DNA from: Rhodococcus sp. W8901
GTDB lineage: Bacteria > Actinomycetota > Actinomycetes > Mycobacteriales > Mycobacteriaceae
NCBI RefSeq assembly: GCF_013348805.1
Contig: NZ_CP054690.1
Location: 1,116,001 to 1,180,000, forward strand
Length of the DNA: 64,000 nt
Direction: 5' to 3'
Translations under genes and position numbers: made by a program
Shown here: piece by piece, positions 1 through 8,294 of the stretch
Position numbering within the stretch: position 1 is the stretch's first letter
Layout of the letters: the number at the start of each line of letters is the position of its first letter
The notes under the pieces: generated by a model
Seen by the model: only the letters and a program-made list of their open reading frames with translations
Told to the model about the DNA's origin: nothing
Database searches by the model: none

Positions 1-2
1 GT

Positions 3-809
3 GCCCAGTTCCACGCCGCCGAGGACGGTGTCGCTGCCGCAACCAAGGCGTTCGGAGTGCTGGACGAGGCCGCGGAACAGCGGCCGACCGGCACTCGCGC
101 GGTGGTGGCCGAGGGTGCCGTCGTCGAACTGGCGGGCGTAAGCGTGCGGTCCCGGTCGGGGACGGCGCCGGACCGGTTGGATGCGAGGTGCCTGCCCGGC
201 GCGGTGACCGTGCTGACCGGTGCCAACGGGTCCGGAAAATCCACTGCCCTGCAGGTGGTTCTGGGACTGACCGAGCCCGACGCCGGATCGGTGCGGATCG
301 ACGGGACCGACGTCCGTGACCTGGACCCGGCCGGATGGTGGGCACAGATCGCGTGGCTGCCCCAGCACCCCGTGATCGTCCCGGGCACTCTCGCCGAGAA
401 TCTCGCCCTCGTCGGCGACGTCGACACGGACGCCGAGCGATTGCAGCAGGCATGTCGGGCAACCGGATTCGACGATGTCCTCGCGGAACTGCCGCGCGGA
501 TGGGACACCGTCGTCGGTGCCGGGGGACTGGGGCTGTCGCTCGGTCAACGCCAGCGACTGGCCCTCACCCGGCTGTTGGTGTCCTCGCGGCCGGTGCTGT
601 TGCTCGACGAGCCGACGGCGCACCTGGACGAAGAAACCGAACGGACAGTGTTGAACTCGCTACGTGAGCTCGCCCGCCACGGCCGCACCGTCGTGGTCGT
701 GGGACATCGCCCGACCGTGCTGGCGGCGGGGGACCAGGTGATCGAGGTGGCGGCCCGACACGACGTCGTGGCCGACGAGGACGCGGGAGCGCAGCACCAT
801 GAATCGTGA
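3..809 (+). CDS. cydD: CydD, thiol reductant ABC exporter subunit (5' partial)
   Basis: C-terminal ATPase part of one half of the CydDC heterodimer, which exports cysteine or glutathione-type thiols and is needed to assemble cytochrome bd oxidase. The reading frame is open from base 3, so the gene enters from the left edge and the first visible in-frame GTG (57) is not the real start. Visible motifs are Walker A GANGSGKST, the signature LSLGQRQRLALTRL, Walker B VLLLDEP and the switch histidine in VVGHRP. The transmembrane half lies outside the window. Its stop overlaps the cydC start by 11 bases, implying translational coupling. Confidence 0.9.
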   Translation, partial: AQFHAAEDGVAAATKAFGVLDEAAEQRPTGTRAVVAEGAVVELAGVSVRSRSGTAPDRLDARCLPGAVTVLTGANGSGKSTALQVVLGLTEPDAGSVRIDGTDVRDLDPAGWWAQIAWLPQHPVIVPGTLAENLALVGDVDTDAERLQQACRATGFDDVLAELPRGWDTVVGAGGLGLSLGQRQRLALTRLLVSSRPVLLLDEPTAHLDEETERTVLNSLRELARHGRTVVVVGHRPTVLAAGDQVIEVAARHDVVADEDAGAQHHES

Positions 810-2526
810 CCTGGTGCGGGCGATACGGCTGCTGGATCTGCAGCCACGGCGGGTGCTGGCCGCGATCGCCGCGGGTGTCGCGACGCTGGGCAGTGCGCTG
901 GCGCTCGCGGCGCTGTCGGCGTGGCTGATCACGAAGGCGTGGCAGATGCCGCCCGTGCTCGATCTGACGGTCGCGGTGGTCGCGGTGCGTGCGCTCGGCA
1001 TCTCCCGCGGCGTCTTCCGCTACCTCGAACGCCTCGCGACGCACGACGCCGCGCTGCGCGGCACCACGTCGGCCCGGACGAAGATCTACCGCCGCCTCGC
1101 GGACGGTGATCCGGCGGCCGCCGCAGGACTCCGGCGCGGTGACCTGCTGGCCCGGACCGGCGCCGACGTCGACGCACTCGGCGACGTCGTGGTGCGGGCG
1201 CTGATCCCGATCGCCGTCGCGGCGATCATGGCACTGTCCGCCGTCGTCGTGCTCGGGCTGATCTCGCCGCCCGCCGCGCTCGTTCTCGCCGTCGCCCTCG
1301 CCCTGTCGGGGGTGCTGGCGCCGTGGCTGTCGGCGCGCGCGGCTCGGATTGCGGAGTCCCGCAGCGCGGCCGCGACGGCACTGTTCAGCGAGACCGCGGT
1401 GACCGCACTCGACCATGCCGCCGAGTTGCGGGTGGCCGGACGCCTCGACGACGTCCTCGCGAGTGCGGAGGCCACCAACCACGACGCGGTTCGGGCCACC
1501 GACCGGGCCGCCCTGCCCTCGGCGTTCGCCGCCGCCGCGACACCGCTCGCGATCGGGGCCAGTGTGCTGGGGTCGCTGCTGATCGGAATCACGCTGTACG
1601 GGCTGGACGGTGGTACGCCGGGCGCGATGACGCCGATGTCGTTGGCGATCCTCGTGCTCGTGCCGCTCGCCGCATTCGAGGCGACCGGTGCCCTGCCGGC
1701 GGCCGCGCTCGCGCTGACCCGGGCTCGGATCGCGTCGGGTCGGATCCTGGCGTTGCTGGATCGGGCCGGTGAGCCGCTGCCCGAGGGCGCCGAGGTGCCG
1801 TCGGGTCCCGGACGGGTTCGTGCCGAGGGCTTGCGGTGCGGGTGGCCTGGAGGCGAGAGGGTGACCGCGCCCGTGGATCTGGATCTGTCCCCGGGGGCGC
1901 GTGTCGCCGTGGTCGGCGGGAGCGGTGCGGGCAAGACCACGCTGCTCATGACCCTGGCCGGGTTGCTGCCGCCGGTCGACGGCACCGTGTCGCTCGACGG
2001 CACACCGATCGCACGATTCCAGCCCGACGCGCTGCGCCACGAGATCGGGTTCTTCGCCGAGGACGCCCATCTGTTCGACACGTCGGTCCTCGAGAACCTG
2101 CGTGTCGCCCGTGGCGACCTCGACGAGGACACCGCGCTCGAGGCGCTGCGCACCGTGGGGCTGGGGGAGTGGGTGGCGCAGTTGCCGCGCGGCGTGCACA
2201 CGTCGCTGGGCGGTGGGGCTCGGGCGGTCTCCGGTGGCCAGCGCCGACGCCTGCTGCTCGCCCGCGCGCTCGTCTCCCCTGCGCGGGTGCTGCTGCTCGA
2301 CGAGCCCACCGAGCACCTCGACGCGGCGGACGGCGCGAGGATCCAGCGGGCCCTGCTCGACCGGGAAGGTGGGCTGGTCGATCGGGAACGGACCGTGGTC
2401 CTTGTTACGCACCAGTTGCCGCCGGACGCCCGCGCCGATCGCAACGTGACCGTCGGTAACGGAATCGGCCGGGATGTGGATTGTGTCAGGGAGTCCGCGG
2501 GTCTCGACTCGGCTCGGCCCGCCTGA
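799..2526 (+). CDS. cydC: CydC, thiol reductant ABC exporter subunit
   Basis: Second half of the CydDC exporter, 575 aa, a normal length for the family. Roughly residues 15-310 form the hydrophobic membrane domain. The ATPase follows with Walker A GGSGAGKTT, signature VSGGQRRRLLLARAL, Walker B VLLLDEPTEH and the switch histidine in VTHQ. It starts at ATG 799 inside the end of cydD. The pair is expected to lie downstream of cydAB outside the window. The last 30 residues are unconserved-looking and Arg/Ser rich. Confidence 0.93.
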   Translation: MNRDLVRAIRLLDLQPRRVLAAIAAGVATLGSALALAALSAWLITKAWQMPPVLDLTVAVVAVRALGISRGVFRYLERLATHDAALRGTTSARTKIYRRLADGDPAAAAGLRRGDLLARTGADVDALGDVVVRALIPIAVAAIMALSAVVVLGLISPPAALVLAVALALSGVLAPWLSARAARIAESRSAAATALFSETAVTALDHAAELRVAGRLDDVLASAEATNHDAVRATDRAALPSAFAAAATPLAIGASVLGSLLIGITLYGLDGGTPGAMTPMSLAILVLVPLAAFEATGALPAAALALTRARIASGRILALLDRAGEPLPEGAEVPSGPGRVRAEGLRCGWPGGERVTAPVDLDLSPGARVAVVGGSGAGKTTLLMTLAGLLPPVDGTVSLDGTPIARFQPDALRHEIGFFAEDAHLFDTSVLENLRVARGDLDEDTALEALRTVGLGEWVAQLPRGVHTSLGGGARAVSGGQRRRLLLARALVSPARVLLLDEPTEHLDAADGARIQRALLDREGGLVDRERTVVLVTHQLPPDARADRNVTVGNGIGRDVDCVRESAGLDSARPA

Positions 2527-2563
2527 CCACGGACGACGCGTCGGCAAGCGCGGTACCCAGATG

Positions 2564-2577
2564 TGGAACGCGTTCTA
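2564..2577. promoter_or_regulatory. KstR-like box 1 (TGGAACGCGTTCTA)
   Basis: This 14-mer matches the mycobacterial/rhodococcal KstR consensus TNNAACNNGTTNNA at all eight defined positions. It lies 38 bases after the cydC stop and 226 bases before the next start codon. The core AACGCGTT is a perfect palindrome, so another TetR-family protein could also use it. Confidence 0.45.
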
Positions 2578-2745
2578 ATTGTTCGGCCAATCGCGGCTAC
2601 CGGCCGCGCCGTTACAGGTCGGTGAACCCAAAAGTTGATGCGCCACCTCGTAACTGCCCTGCTGGACGAACGTCCGAAAAACCGGTTAGTATGTGATCGT
2701 CTTCACTGCTGTATGGGCGATTTGCCGTGACTTCACGGTCTAAAT

Positions 2746-2759
2746 TGAAACGCGTTCTA
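2746..2759. promoter_or_regulatory. KstR-like box 2 (TGAAACGCGTTCTA)
   Basis: Second exact match to TNNAACNNGTTNNA. It shares the 10 bases ACGCGTTCTA plus the preceding A residues with box 1 and sits 43 bases upstream of the secreted-protein start. Two copies in one 276-bp intergenic region argue for real regulation of the downstream gene. Confidence 0.5.
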
Positions 2760-2802
2760 CATAGAACTGCCTCCCCTCAGGAACGATCGAAGGAGCATCT
2801 AC

Positions 2803-3537
2803 ATGTCACGCCGCTCACTACGCCACGCCGTAGCCACAACCGCCTCTGTGGCCCTTCTCGCCGCCGGCGTTACCGTCGGACTCGGAGCGTCGGCGGCCCA
2901 GGCCGCGCCCGCATGCGCGCTCAGCCAGTCGGTCACCGACAGTTGGGCCGGCTCGCTCGGGACTCCGTACACCGTGAGCAAGGAGGTTGTCGGCGACGGC
3001 ACGGTCGCACCGGGGCGCACCGTCACCTACCTCACCAAGGTGTCCGGTTCGGGGGCGCTCGTCGACCAGATCCGTGACTTCCACCCGGCAGGTTTCCAGC
3101 TGGTGAAGGCTCGTCTGAACGTCAAATGGGCTATCGGGAATCAGCAGTGGACGGACGTCACCGGTACCGCCGTCGTCGGCAACAACGCCGTCATCGCCAA
3201 GGGTGGCGGGTGGACCACCGCGGGTGGCGGCGTGATCGCCTTGGAAACCACCTACAAGGTCCCGGACAACGCCACGGTCGGCTCCAAGCTCGACAGCGGC
3301 GCCGGCACCAACATCGTGCTCGCTGCTGGTGACTGGAACATCAACCCGATGGGCGTGTGCGTCACCGTTCGTCCGCCGAACCCCATCGAGGCCGGCTCGG
3401 GCAGCCTCGAGGATCTGGGCTTCGGTTCGGTGAACACCGGATCGGGCCAGGTCTTCGGATCCATCACCGATCCGCAGGGTTCGATCAGCAACGTGGTCGG
3501 CGGAATCCTCGGCAATGTGCTCGGCAACCTGAGCTGA
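2803..3537 (+). CDS. Secreted protein of unknown function
   Basis: 244-aa exported protein that I do not recognise. Residues 1-35 form a Sec signal peptide: an RRSLRH start, a hydrophobic stretch, and a probable AQA-A cleavage site. The mature part has few charged residues and many Gly, Thr and Val in beta-strand-like runs, consistent with an Ig-like or DUF11-like beta-sandwich. Only two mature cysteines are visible (ACALS near the N-terminus and GVCVTV), which could form one disulfide. The C-terminus is Gly/Ser/Asn rich. The start is ATG with GAAGGAG 8 bases upstream. It is monocistronic, with the two KstR-like boxes before it and a long hairpin after it. Confidence 0.75.
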   Translation: MSRRSLRHAVATTASVALLAAGVTVGLGASAAQAAPACALSQSVTDSWAGSLGTPYTVSKEVVGDGTVAPGRTVTYLTKVSGSGALVDQIRDFHPAGFQLVKARLNVKWAIGNQQWTDVTGTAVVGNNAVIAKGGGWTTAGGGVIALETTYKVPDNATVGSKLDSGAGTNIVLAAGDWNINPMGVCVTVRPPNPIEAGSGSLEDLGFGSVNTGSGQVFGSITDPQGSISNVVGGILGNVLGNLS

Positions 3538-3553
3538 CTCGGCTCCGGCAAGA

Positions 3554-3597
3554 ATGCGGGCAGGGCTACCAGCGCATGCTGGTAGCCCTGCCCGCAT
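3554..3597 (+). terminator. Perfect 20-bp hairpin terminator
   Basis: A perfect 20-bp inverted repeat (3554-3573 and 3578-3597) with a GCAT tetraloop, 16 bases after the secreted-protein stop. It has no U-tract, as is common in actinobacteria. Confidence 0.75.
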
Positions 3598-3710
3598 CGG
3601 CATTGTCGAAGAGAGCTTTGATCGTCATCAGCTAGTCCATCCCGAACGGGAATCGTCGGCACGCTGCGCGCGTGAATCCGTGCCGTGAACTCCCATGAGC
3701 ACTTCGAAAA

Positions 3711-3746
3711 CGAGCCCCGCCCTGGACATCTCCGGGGCGGGGCTCG
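3711..3746. terminator. Second hairpin in the gene-poor stretch
   Basis: Arms 3711-3726 and 3731-3746 pair over 16 bp with a single G-U wobble and a CATC loop; CGCTTCGTT follows. No protein gene lies between this hairpin and the one at 3554. It either backs up that terminator or ends a short non-coding transcript. Confidence 0.5.
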
Positions 3747-3824
3747 CTTCGTTGCGCTGAGGGCACCTTCGACCGAAAACCCGTTGCCGAGCGCCGTGAC
3801 CGGGCGTAGCTTCGGGCGTACACG

Positions 3825-3839
3825 AGGAAGGAGGTGGTC
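3825..3839 (+). promoter_or_regulatory. Unusually long Shine-Dalgarno sequence
   Basis: AGGAAGGAGGTGGTC can pair with the actinobacterial 16S rRNA 3' end (GATCACCTCCTTTCT) over all 15 bases, with two G-U wobbles. Most genes in this window have 4-7 complementary bases. It is spaced correctly for the TTG at 3845. Confidence 0.6.
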
Positions 3840-3844
3840 TGAAG

Positions 3845-3883
3845 TTGATTGACAAACGGACACGTGAGGTGGCTGTCACCTAG
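3845..3883 (+). CDS. Possible 12-codon leader peptide
   Basis: TTG-initiated mini-ORF reading MIDKRTREVAVT, with a stop at 3881-3883. It lies 5 bases after the very long Shine-Dalgarno sequence. It is followed at 3889 by an ATG opening a 51-codon ORF that runs through the next hairpin, so that longer frame is probably not a gene. There is no recognisable function. It could be a leader peptide, a ribosome-binding decoy on a small RNA, or a remnant. The case rests on the ribosome-binding site alone. Confidence 0.35.
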   Translation: MIDKRTREVAVT

Positions 3884-3988
3884 CCACGATGCTCTCGGAA
3901 TTCACTGACCGCCTCGCGGCTGGCGAATCCCAGGCAGCTACCCGACCCCCGAGCCCTCCGGTCACGTCCAGATCGGAAACCCACGACA

Positions 3989-4033
3989 AACGAAGCCCCC
4001 GGGCATCGTCCGTGGACGGGCCCGGGGGTCGTT
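3989..4033. terminator. Bidirectional GC-rich hairpin
   Basis: Core arms CCCCCGGGC (3996-4004) and GCCCGGGGG (4020-4028), flanked by AACGA and TCGTT that extend the pairing. It lies between the mini-ORF on the plus strand and the nitrobindin-like gene ending at 4052 on the minus strand, so it can serve both. Confidence 0.6.
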
Positions 4034-4051
4034 GCTGTGTATGAGGCTGTC

Positions 4052-4750
4052 TCAGCCGATGTAGCGCGACAGACGCGCGGAGAACCGCGGCGCGAGGGGG
4101 CCGTCGGCGACGACGCGCTCCTCGACGTAGGCCAGATCGCCGCCTTCGACGATCCCGTACAGGCGCTTGGCGCCGCCGATCAGCTCGCCGGACTCGCTGC
4201 GGATGACGACGTCGGTCGCGAGTTCCCACGACGACTGCGTGAGAGCCTGGCCGTAGAACAGCTCGACCACACCGGAGGCGTGCGTGAGCAGGAGCTCGAC
4301 GACCTCTTCGTTGGTGCTGCCGGGGATGCCGTCACCGGCGACGCGCCAGTAGCCGCTCTCGCGCTGACCGGGTCCCACGTATTGACCGTCGGCGTCCAGG
4401 CGCCAGGAACGGGATTCCCACGCCAGGTAGTTGCCGCCGTCGTGTGAGACGACGATCTGCTGACCGAACGGGTAGTCGCCGGTCTCCGGATCGTGTCCTT
4501 CACCCTCGCCGCGCCACACGCCGACCAGCGGCAGCAGTGCGAGCAATCCGGGATGCAGGTCCGGCCCGAGGCGCAGATTCGCGGTGTCCTCGGGCAGGGG
4601 GAGATCGGGCAGCGTCGGGATGTTGCGTCCCGCCGTTTCCTTCGCGCGCTCTACGGCACCCGCGACCGCGCGGTCGCCGCTGCCACGAGCAACGTGCGAC
4701 TCGGTGTCGTCAGGCTGCGTTTCCGAGCCCGCGTCCGGATCCTGACTCAC
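4052..4750 (-). CDS. Nitrobindin-like heme-binding beta-barrel protein
   Basis: 232-aa member of the nitrobindin / FABP-like family (DUF1794, similar to M. tuberculosis Rv2717c). These are ten-stranded barrels that bind ferric heme and act on NO or peroxynitrite. The family signature GVWRGEGEG and a run of beta-strand segments ([25 protein letters not shown]) are visible; the last residues are SARLSRYIG. The first ~50 residues are acidic, low-complexity and probably disordered. GTG 4750 is chosen because it overlaps the stop of the tiny upstream membrane gene by 4 bases. A longer in-frame start exists but would swallow that gene. Confidence 0.85.
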   Translation of the reverse strand: MSQDPDAGSETQPDDTESHVARGSGDRAVAGAVERAKETAGRNIPTLPDLPLPEDTANLRLGPDLHPGLLALLPLVGVWRGEGEGHDPETGDYPFGQQIVVSHDGGNYLAWESRSWRLDADGQYVGPGQRESGYWRVAGDGIPGSTNEEVVELLLTHASGVVELFYGQALTQSSWELATDVVIRSESGELIGGAKRLYGIVEGGDLAYVEERVVADGPLAPRFSARLSRYIG

Positions 4751-4845
4751 GGCTTGTCGGTGACCAACCGGTACACGACGTACAGCGAGAACCAGGTGAT
4801 CAGGATGGCGGCAAGAACCAGGAGAACCTCGAAGAAGATGACCAC
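4747..4845 (-). CDS. 32-aa single-pass membrane protein
   Basis: Short ORF starting [18 protein letters not shown]: one hydrophobic helix of about 22 residues, then a short basic/acidic tail YRLVTDKP. Start GTG 4845; the stop overlaps the nitrobindin-like start in a GTGA arrangement, which suggests translational coupling. It has no close Shine-Dalgarno sequence. The coupling and the clean transmembrane pattern are the evidence that it is real. Function unknown; it may tether or assist its neighbour. Confidence 0.6.
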   Translation of the reverse strand: MVIFFEVLLVLAAILITWFSLYVVYRLVTDKP

Positions 4846-5022
4846 GCGCCCATCTTAGACCGCACCCCCGAGGCGTTCGAAATCGGCAGCAACGCGGCAG
4901 TTCCGGGCACTGATCTTGTCGATTCCCGATCCGTACCGGATTTGCGGTATACGGTGCTCGCGGAATCGCGAACGAATCACGAACTGTCACGCCTGCGGGG
5001 GTGCGCACGGTCGGAGGTGTCG

Positions 5023-6321
5023 ATGGCTCGTCGAGGAATCGTGTCCGCGCTCGGCGGGGTGATCGCGGCGGTGACGCTGCTGTTCTGCGCGGGTCCGGCG
5101 GTGGCAGAAGGTTCCGCGGGGGCCGGGGGCTCGGGGGGATCCGGCTCGGGGTCACTGCGCCCGCCCGTGAAGGACCCGAACAACTTCGGCGACGGCTGCC
5201 CCGACGTCCTGGTGGTCGCGGTGTCGGGCGCCGGTGACTCGACGGTGGATCGGGACCCGTTCGACGACGGGGAGCGGGTGCCGTGGTCGAACTGGCTCCC
5301 CAACATCACCGTCCCGCTCGGCGAGGCGAATCGGGATCAGCCGGGCACGGTGGGCTGGATGTACGTCCCGTACCCGTCCACCTTCGGGCTGGGTCTGCTC
5401 GAGGACGTGCCCACCTACCAGGACTCGGTGGCTGCTGGTGTCGCGTCGATGAACCGGATTCTGGACGAGAAGAAGACACAGTGCGGCGACGCGACCCAGT
5501 TCGTGCTGCTCGGCTACAGCGTCGGCGCCGAGGTCACCGAGCGGGTCGCCCGCGAACTCGGCCACCGCGGCGGCTCGGCGACCGTCACCGCCGACGATAT
5601 CGCCGGGGTTGCGCTCGTCGGGGACCCGTACCGTCCCGCCGGCACCCCGTCGCTGGGGGCGCCCGGACCGCGCGGCGGCGGATTCATGTCGTCGGAACCG
5701 GCCGACTACGGGGCCCTCGACGGCAAGATCCTGTACGCCTGCCGGCCGTACGACATCGCGTGCGACGCCCCACCGGAAATCGCGGTCCTCGAACTCGCGC
5801 TGGGGGTGCTCGGGCAGATGCGGTTCACGGTGCTCAATCCGGTGCAGACGTTCGCCGACTTCGGTCGAGTGATGTCCGAGATGTCGGCGCGGACCATCGC
5901 GCACATCGTCACGCGGGACGACTGGTTCACCTCCGACGAGTCCCTGCTCGACGTGCTGCGCAAGGTGGCCGACCAGACCTACCGCGACGGCGCGGCGGCC
6001 GCGGAGGCGACGCCGGAGCGCATCGCCGCGATGATGGACTGGGCGCGCGGCCCCGGTGCCGACGTGGTGCGCGCGAAGCTGCGTGCCGAGGGCGCCGGTT
6101 TCGTCGAGGACAACCGCGGCGTCGCGAACCTGATCGTGGAGCCGTACATCTTCCTGGGCTTCATCCAGCACATCCTGTACTGGAACTCCAACCCGAACGA
6201 CCCGTGGTACTGGGACAGCGAGAAGGTGGTCGACTGGATCAGCGGTCTCGCACGCGAGGACGCGCCGGTGACCCCGACGTCCGGCGGATCGACCGGCTCG
6301 TCGCTGTCGTCCGGTTCCTGA
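5023..6321 (+). CDS. Secreted cutinase-like serine esterase
   Basis: 432-aa exported alpha/beta hydrolase of the cutinase-like type common in mycolate-containing actinobacteria. Residues 1-29 are a signal peptide ending AVA, followed by a Gly/Ser linker. The catalytic core has C-P-D-V-L-V near its start and the nucleophile elbow GYSVG with Ser166. The mature domain includes a likely disulfide (CGDA and ACRPYDIAC) and the cutinase-like VGDPYRP segment. The C-terminal region ([11 protein letters not shown], then Gly/Ser) is extra to cutinase. ATG 5023 is preceded by GGAGG. The longer upstream ORF is antisense to the nitrobindin-like gene and was discarded. Confidence 0.8.
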   Translation: MARRGIVSALGGVIAAVTLLFCAGPAVAEGSAGAGGSGGSGSGSLRPPVKDPNNFGDGCPDVLVVAVSGAGDSTVDRDPFDDGERVPWSNWLPNITVPLGEANRDQPGTVGWMYVPYPSTFGLGLLEDVPTYQDSVAAGVASMNRILDEKKTQCGDATQFVLLGYSVGAEVTERVARELGHRGGSATVTADDIAGVALVGDPYRPAGTPSLGAPGPRGGGFMSSEPADYGALDGKILYACRPYDIACDAPPEIAVLELALGVLGQMRFTVLNPVQTFADFGRVMSEMSARTIAHIVTRDDWFTSDESLLDVLRKVADQTYRDGAAAAEATPERIAAMMDWARGPGADVVRAKLRAEGAGFVEDNRGVANLIVEPYIFLGFIQHILYWNSNPNDPWYWDSEKVVDWISGLAREDAPVTPTSGGSTGSSLSSGS

Positions 6322-6398
6322 CTACTGGTAGCTCCGGTCCCAGTCACCGGACGGGCACACGGCCTCGAAGGCCTCGCGCAGTGGCCGCCGTCGGACGA

Positions 6399-6438
6399 CG
6401 AAAGGGGCGTCACTCCAACAGGAGTGGCGCCCCTTTCG
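6399..6438. terminator. Bidirectional terminator hairpin
   Basis: 18-bp stem (6399-6416 with 6421-6438, one G-U) and AACA loop, between the convergent esterase and sseC genes. Confidence 0.8.
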
Positions 6439-6449
6439 AGGGTCTGGAT

Positions 6450-6755
6450 CTACTTGGCGACCGTCACGTCGACGGCGTAGACGCCGGCGCTGTCCGGGCT
6501 GATCGTCACGTCGCCGTTGCCGGAGCTGGAGAGTGCACGCACCTTCCAGGTTCCGGGGGCCGCGAAGAAGCGGAAGTCGCCGGTCGCGGAAGCGACGACC
6601 TCGGCGGTGAACTCGTCGGTGCCGTCGAGCAGGCGCACGAACGCGCCGCCCACCGGCTGGCCGTCAGCGGCCAGGACGCGGCCGGTGATGACGGTTTCCT
6701 TCTCGACGTCGACGCCCGCGGGCAGGGTCTGGGTCTGAACAGGTGCTCCGCACAT
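6450..6755 (-). CDS. sseC: SseC-type DUF1416 protein
   Basis: 101-aa protein closely resembling mycobacterial SseC (Rv0814c/Rv3118), which is always encoded after a rhodanese. Characteristic segments are ETVITGRVL, GGAFVRLLD, EFTAEVVASATGDFRFF and a beta-sandwich fold of the carboxypeptidase-regulatory type. It starts MCGAPVQ, with the cysteine at position 2 conserved in the family. ATG 6755 lies 5 bases after the rhodanese stop, so it is the last gene of the sulfur operon. The biochemical role is not established; a sulfur-transfer partner role is inferred from context. Confidence 0.85.
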   Translation of the reverse strand: MCGAPVQTQTLPAGVDVEKETVITGRVLAADGQPVGGAFVRLLDGTDEFTAEVVASATGDFRFFAAPGTWKVRALSSSGNGDVTISPDSAGVYAVDVTVAK

Positions 6756-6760
6756 ATCTC

Positions 6761-7594
6761 TTATGCTCCCAACTCGATCGGTGCGCCGACCAGCGAGCCG
6801 TACTCGACCCAGCTGCCGTCGTAGTTCTTTACGTTCTGCTTGCCCAGGATCTCCTGCAGCACGAACCAGGTGTGGCTCGAGCGCTCGCCGATGCGGCAGT
6901 AGGCGATGGTGTCCTTGGTTTCGTCGAAGCCCTTGTCCGCGTACAGCTTCGCGAGGTCCTCGTCGGACTTGAAGGTACCGTCCTCGTTGGCGGTGGTGCT
7001 CCACGGGATGTTGATGGCGCCCGGGACGTGGCCGCGCTGCTGCGCCTGCTCCTGCGGCAGGTGCGCCGGCGCGAGGATCTTGCCCGAGTACTCGTCGGGG
7101 GAGCGGACGTCGACCAGGTTCGCGGAACCGATCTCGGCGATCACGTCGTCGCGGAACGCGCGGATCGAGGTGTCGGGCGCGGCGGCCTTGTACTCGGTGG
7201 CCGGGCGGGTGACGGTCTCCTTCGACAGCGGACGGCCGTCGAGTTCCCACTTCTTGCGGCCGCCGTCGATCAGCTTGATGTCCTGGTGGCCGTACAGCTT
7301 GAAGTACCAGTAGGCGTAGGCCGCGAACCAGTTGTTGTTGCCGCCGTAGAGGACCACGGTGTCGTCGTTGGCGACGCCCTTCGCGGACAGCAGAGCGGAG
7401 AACTGCTCCTGGTTCAGGAAGTCGCGGCGGACGCCGTCCTGCAGATCCTTGCGCCAGTCGAGCTTGATCGCGCCCTCGATGTGGCCACCGTCGTACGCGG
7501 CGGTGTCCTCGTCGACCTCGATGAAGACGGTCTTCGGGGCGGTGAGGTTCTGCTCTGCCCAGTCTGCGGAGACCAGGACGTCGGAGCGAGCCAT
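6761..7594 (-). CDS. cysA: Thiosulfate sulfurtransferase (rhodanese)
   Basis: 277-aa tandem-domain rhodanese, the same length as M. tuberculosis CysA2. The N-terminal inactive rhodanese domain spans about 1-140. The C-terminal domain carries the active-site loop YCRIGERSS with the catalytic cysteine near residue 233. It transfers sulfane sulfur from thiosulfate to thiol acceptors. ATG 7594 was chosen because it gives MARSDVLVSADW, the standard family N-terminus, with an AGGACA ribosome-binding site. Downstream of the poly-Cys leader and DUF4395 gene and 5 bases upstream of sseC. Confidence 0.92.
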   Translation of the reverse strand: MARSDVLVSADWAEQNLTAPKTVFIEVDEDTAAYDGGHIEGAIKLDWRKDLQDGVRRDFLNQEQFSALLSAKGVANDDTVVLYGGNNNWFAAYAYWYFKLYGHQDIKLIDGGRKKWELDGRPLSKETVTRPATEYKAAAPDTSIRAFRDDVIAEIGSANLVDVRSPDEYSGKILAPAHLPQEQAQQRGHVPGAINIPWSTTANEDGTFKSDEDLAKLYADKGFDETKDTIAYCRIGERSSHTWFVLQEILGKQNVKNYDGSWVEYGSLVGAPIELGA

Positions 7595-7685
7595 GGGTTG
7601 TCCTTTCGGTGTGGGAACGGCGTGTGTGGAGCGTGGGAGTGCTGTGCGGTTGAGGGCCCGCACGGGTGGAGCGAAGTACTGCGGC

Positions 7686-8156
7686 TCAGGCCGCGCTGGG
7701 GGTCGCGCCGCCGCGCAGGCGGTTGGCGAGCGGGTAGATCTGGCAGCCGAGGCAGATCCCGAACGCGGCGTTGAGCAGGGCCGCGAACAGCGCGAAGCCG
7801 GTGGCGATTCCGCCGACGAGGCCGGCGCCGAGCAGGAACGCGACGGTGCCGACGGCCGCGAAGACCAGACCGACGAGCTGCGCGAACCGCAACGGTGCGA
7901 CGGACTCGCGTTCGACGGTGGGGCTCAGACGCGGCGCGACCAGCGTCGCGAAGAGCCGCCCGTACGGGCTGCGACGCGGGCCGGCGACGGCACCGATCGC
8001 GAACACGACCGCCTGTGCTGCCAGCAGCAGGCCGGCGGCGAGGGTCGAGACGGTCGACAGCACCAGCGCCGCGACGAGGACAGCGGTGGTGATCCATGCG
8101 GCAAAGCGTGGACCGCGGACGTCGACCTGCTGGTTCTGGAGTGTGGGAGTGGACAT
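7686..8156 (-). CDS. DUF4395 membrane protein
   Basis: 156-aa protein with about four transmembrane helices (starting near residues 20, 42, 95 and 118) and a conserved CLGC motif near the C-terminus in FGICLGCQIY. DUF4395 proteins are regularly encoded beside rhodanese and thioredoxin genes and are presumed to move or sense sulfur species, though this is not proven. ATG 8156 is preferred over 8192 because AGGAG lies 9 bases before it. First structural gene after the poly-Cys leader. Confidence 0.83.
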   Translation of the reverse strand: MSTPTLQNQQVDVRGPRFAAWITTAVLVAALVLSTVSTLAAGLLLAAQAVVFAIGAVAGPRRSPYGRLFATLVAPRLSPTVERESVAPLRFAQLVGLVFAAVGTVAFLLGAGLVGGIATGFALFAALLNAAFGICLGCQIYPLANRLRGGATPSAA

Positions 8157-8294
8157 CTGGGTGTGCTCCTGCGGGCTACCGAGTGCTGACATGCCGACGT
8201 GGGAACGCGGCAGGGACCGGATTTCGGGGTTTCACCGATCACGGACGGGTCCGTCAGCGAGAACGCTGGGAAGAAAGATCGACCGTCTGCGTGA

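Noticed and set aside
565-2547. 660-codon minus-strand ORF antisense to cydDC
   Set aside because: Arg/Gly/Pro-rich composition without domains and full overlap with the clearly conserved cydC; a high-GC shadow frame.
3889-4044. 51-codon ORF after the 12-codon leader
   Set aside because: It runs through a GC-rich terminator hairpin and has no ribosome-binding site of its own, so it was not listed as a gene; kept only as an alternative in the finding.
4444-5022. N-terminal extension of the cutinase-like ORF
   Set aside because: This part is antisense to the nitrobindin-like gene, and a signal peptide with a good ribosome-binding site begins at 5023.
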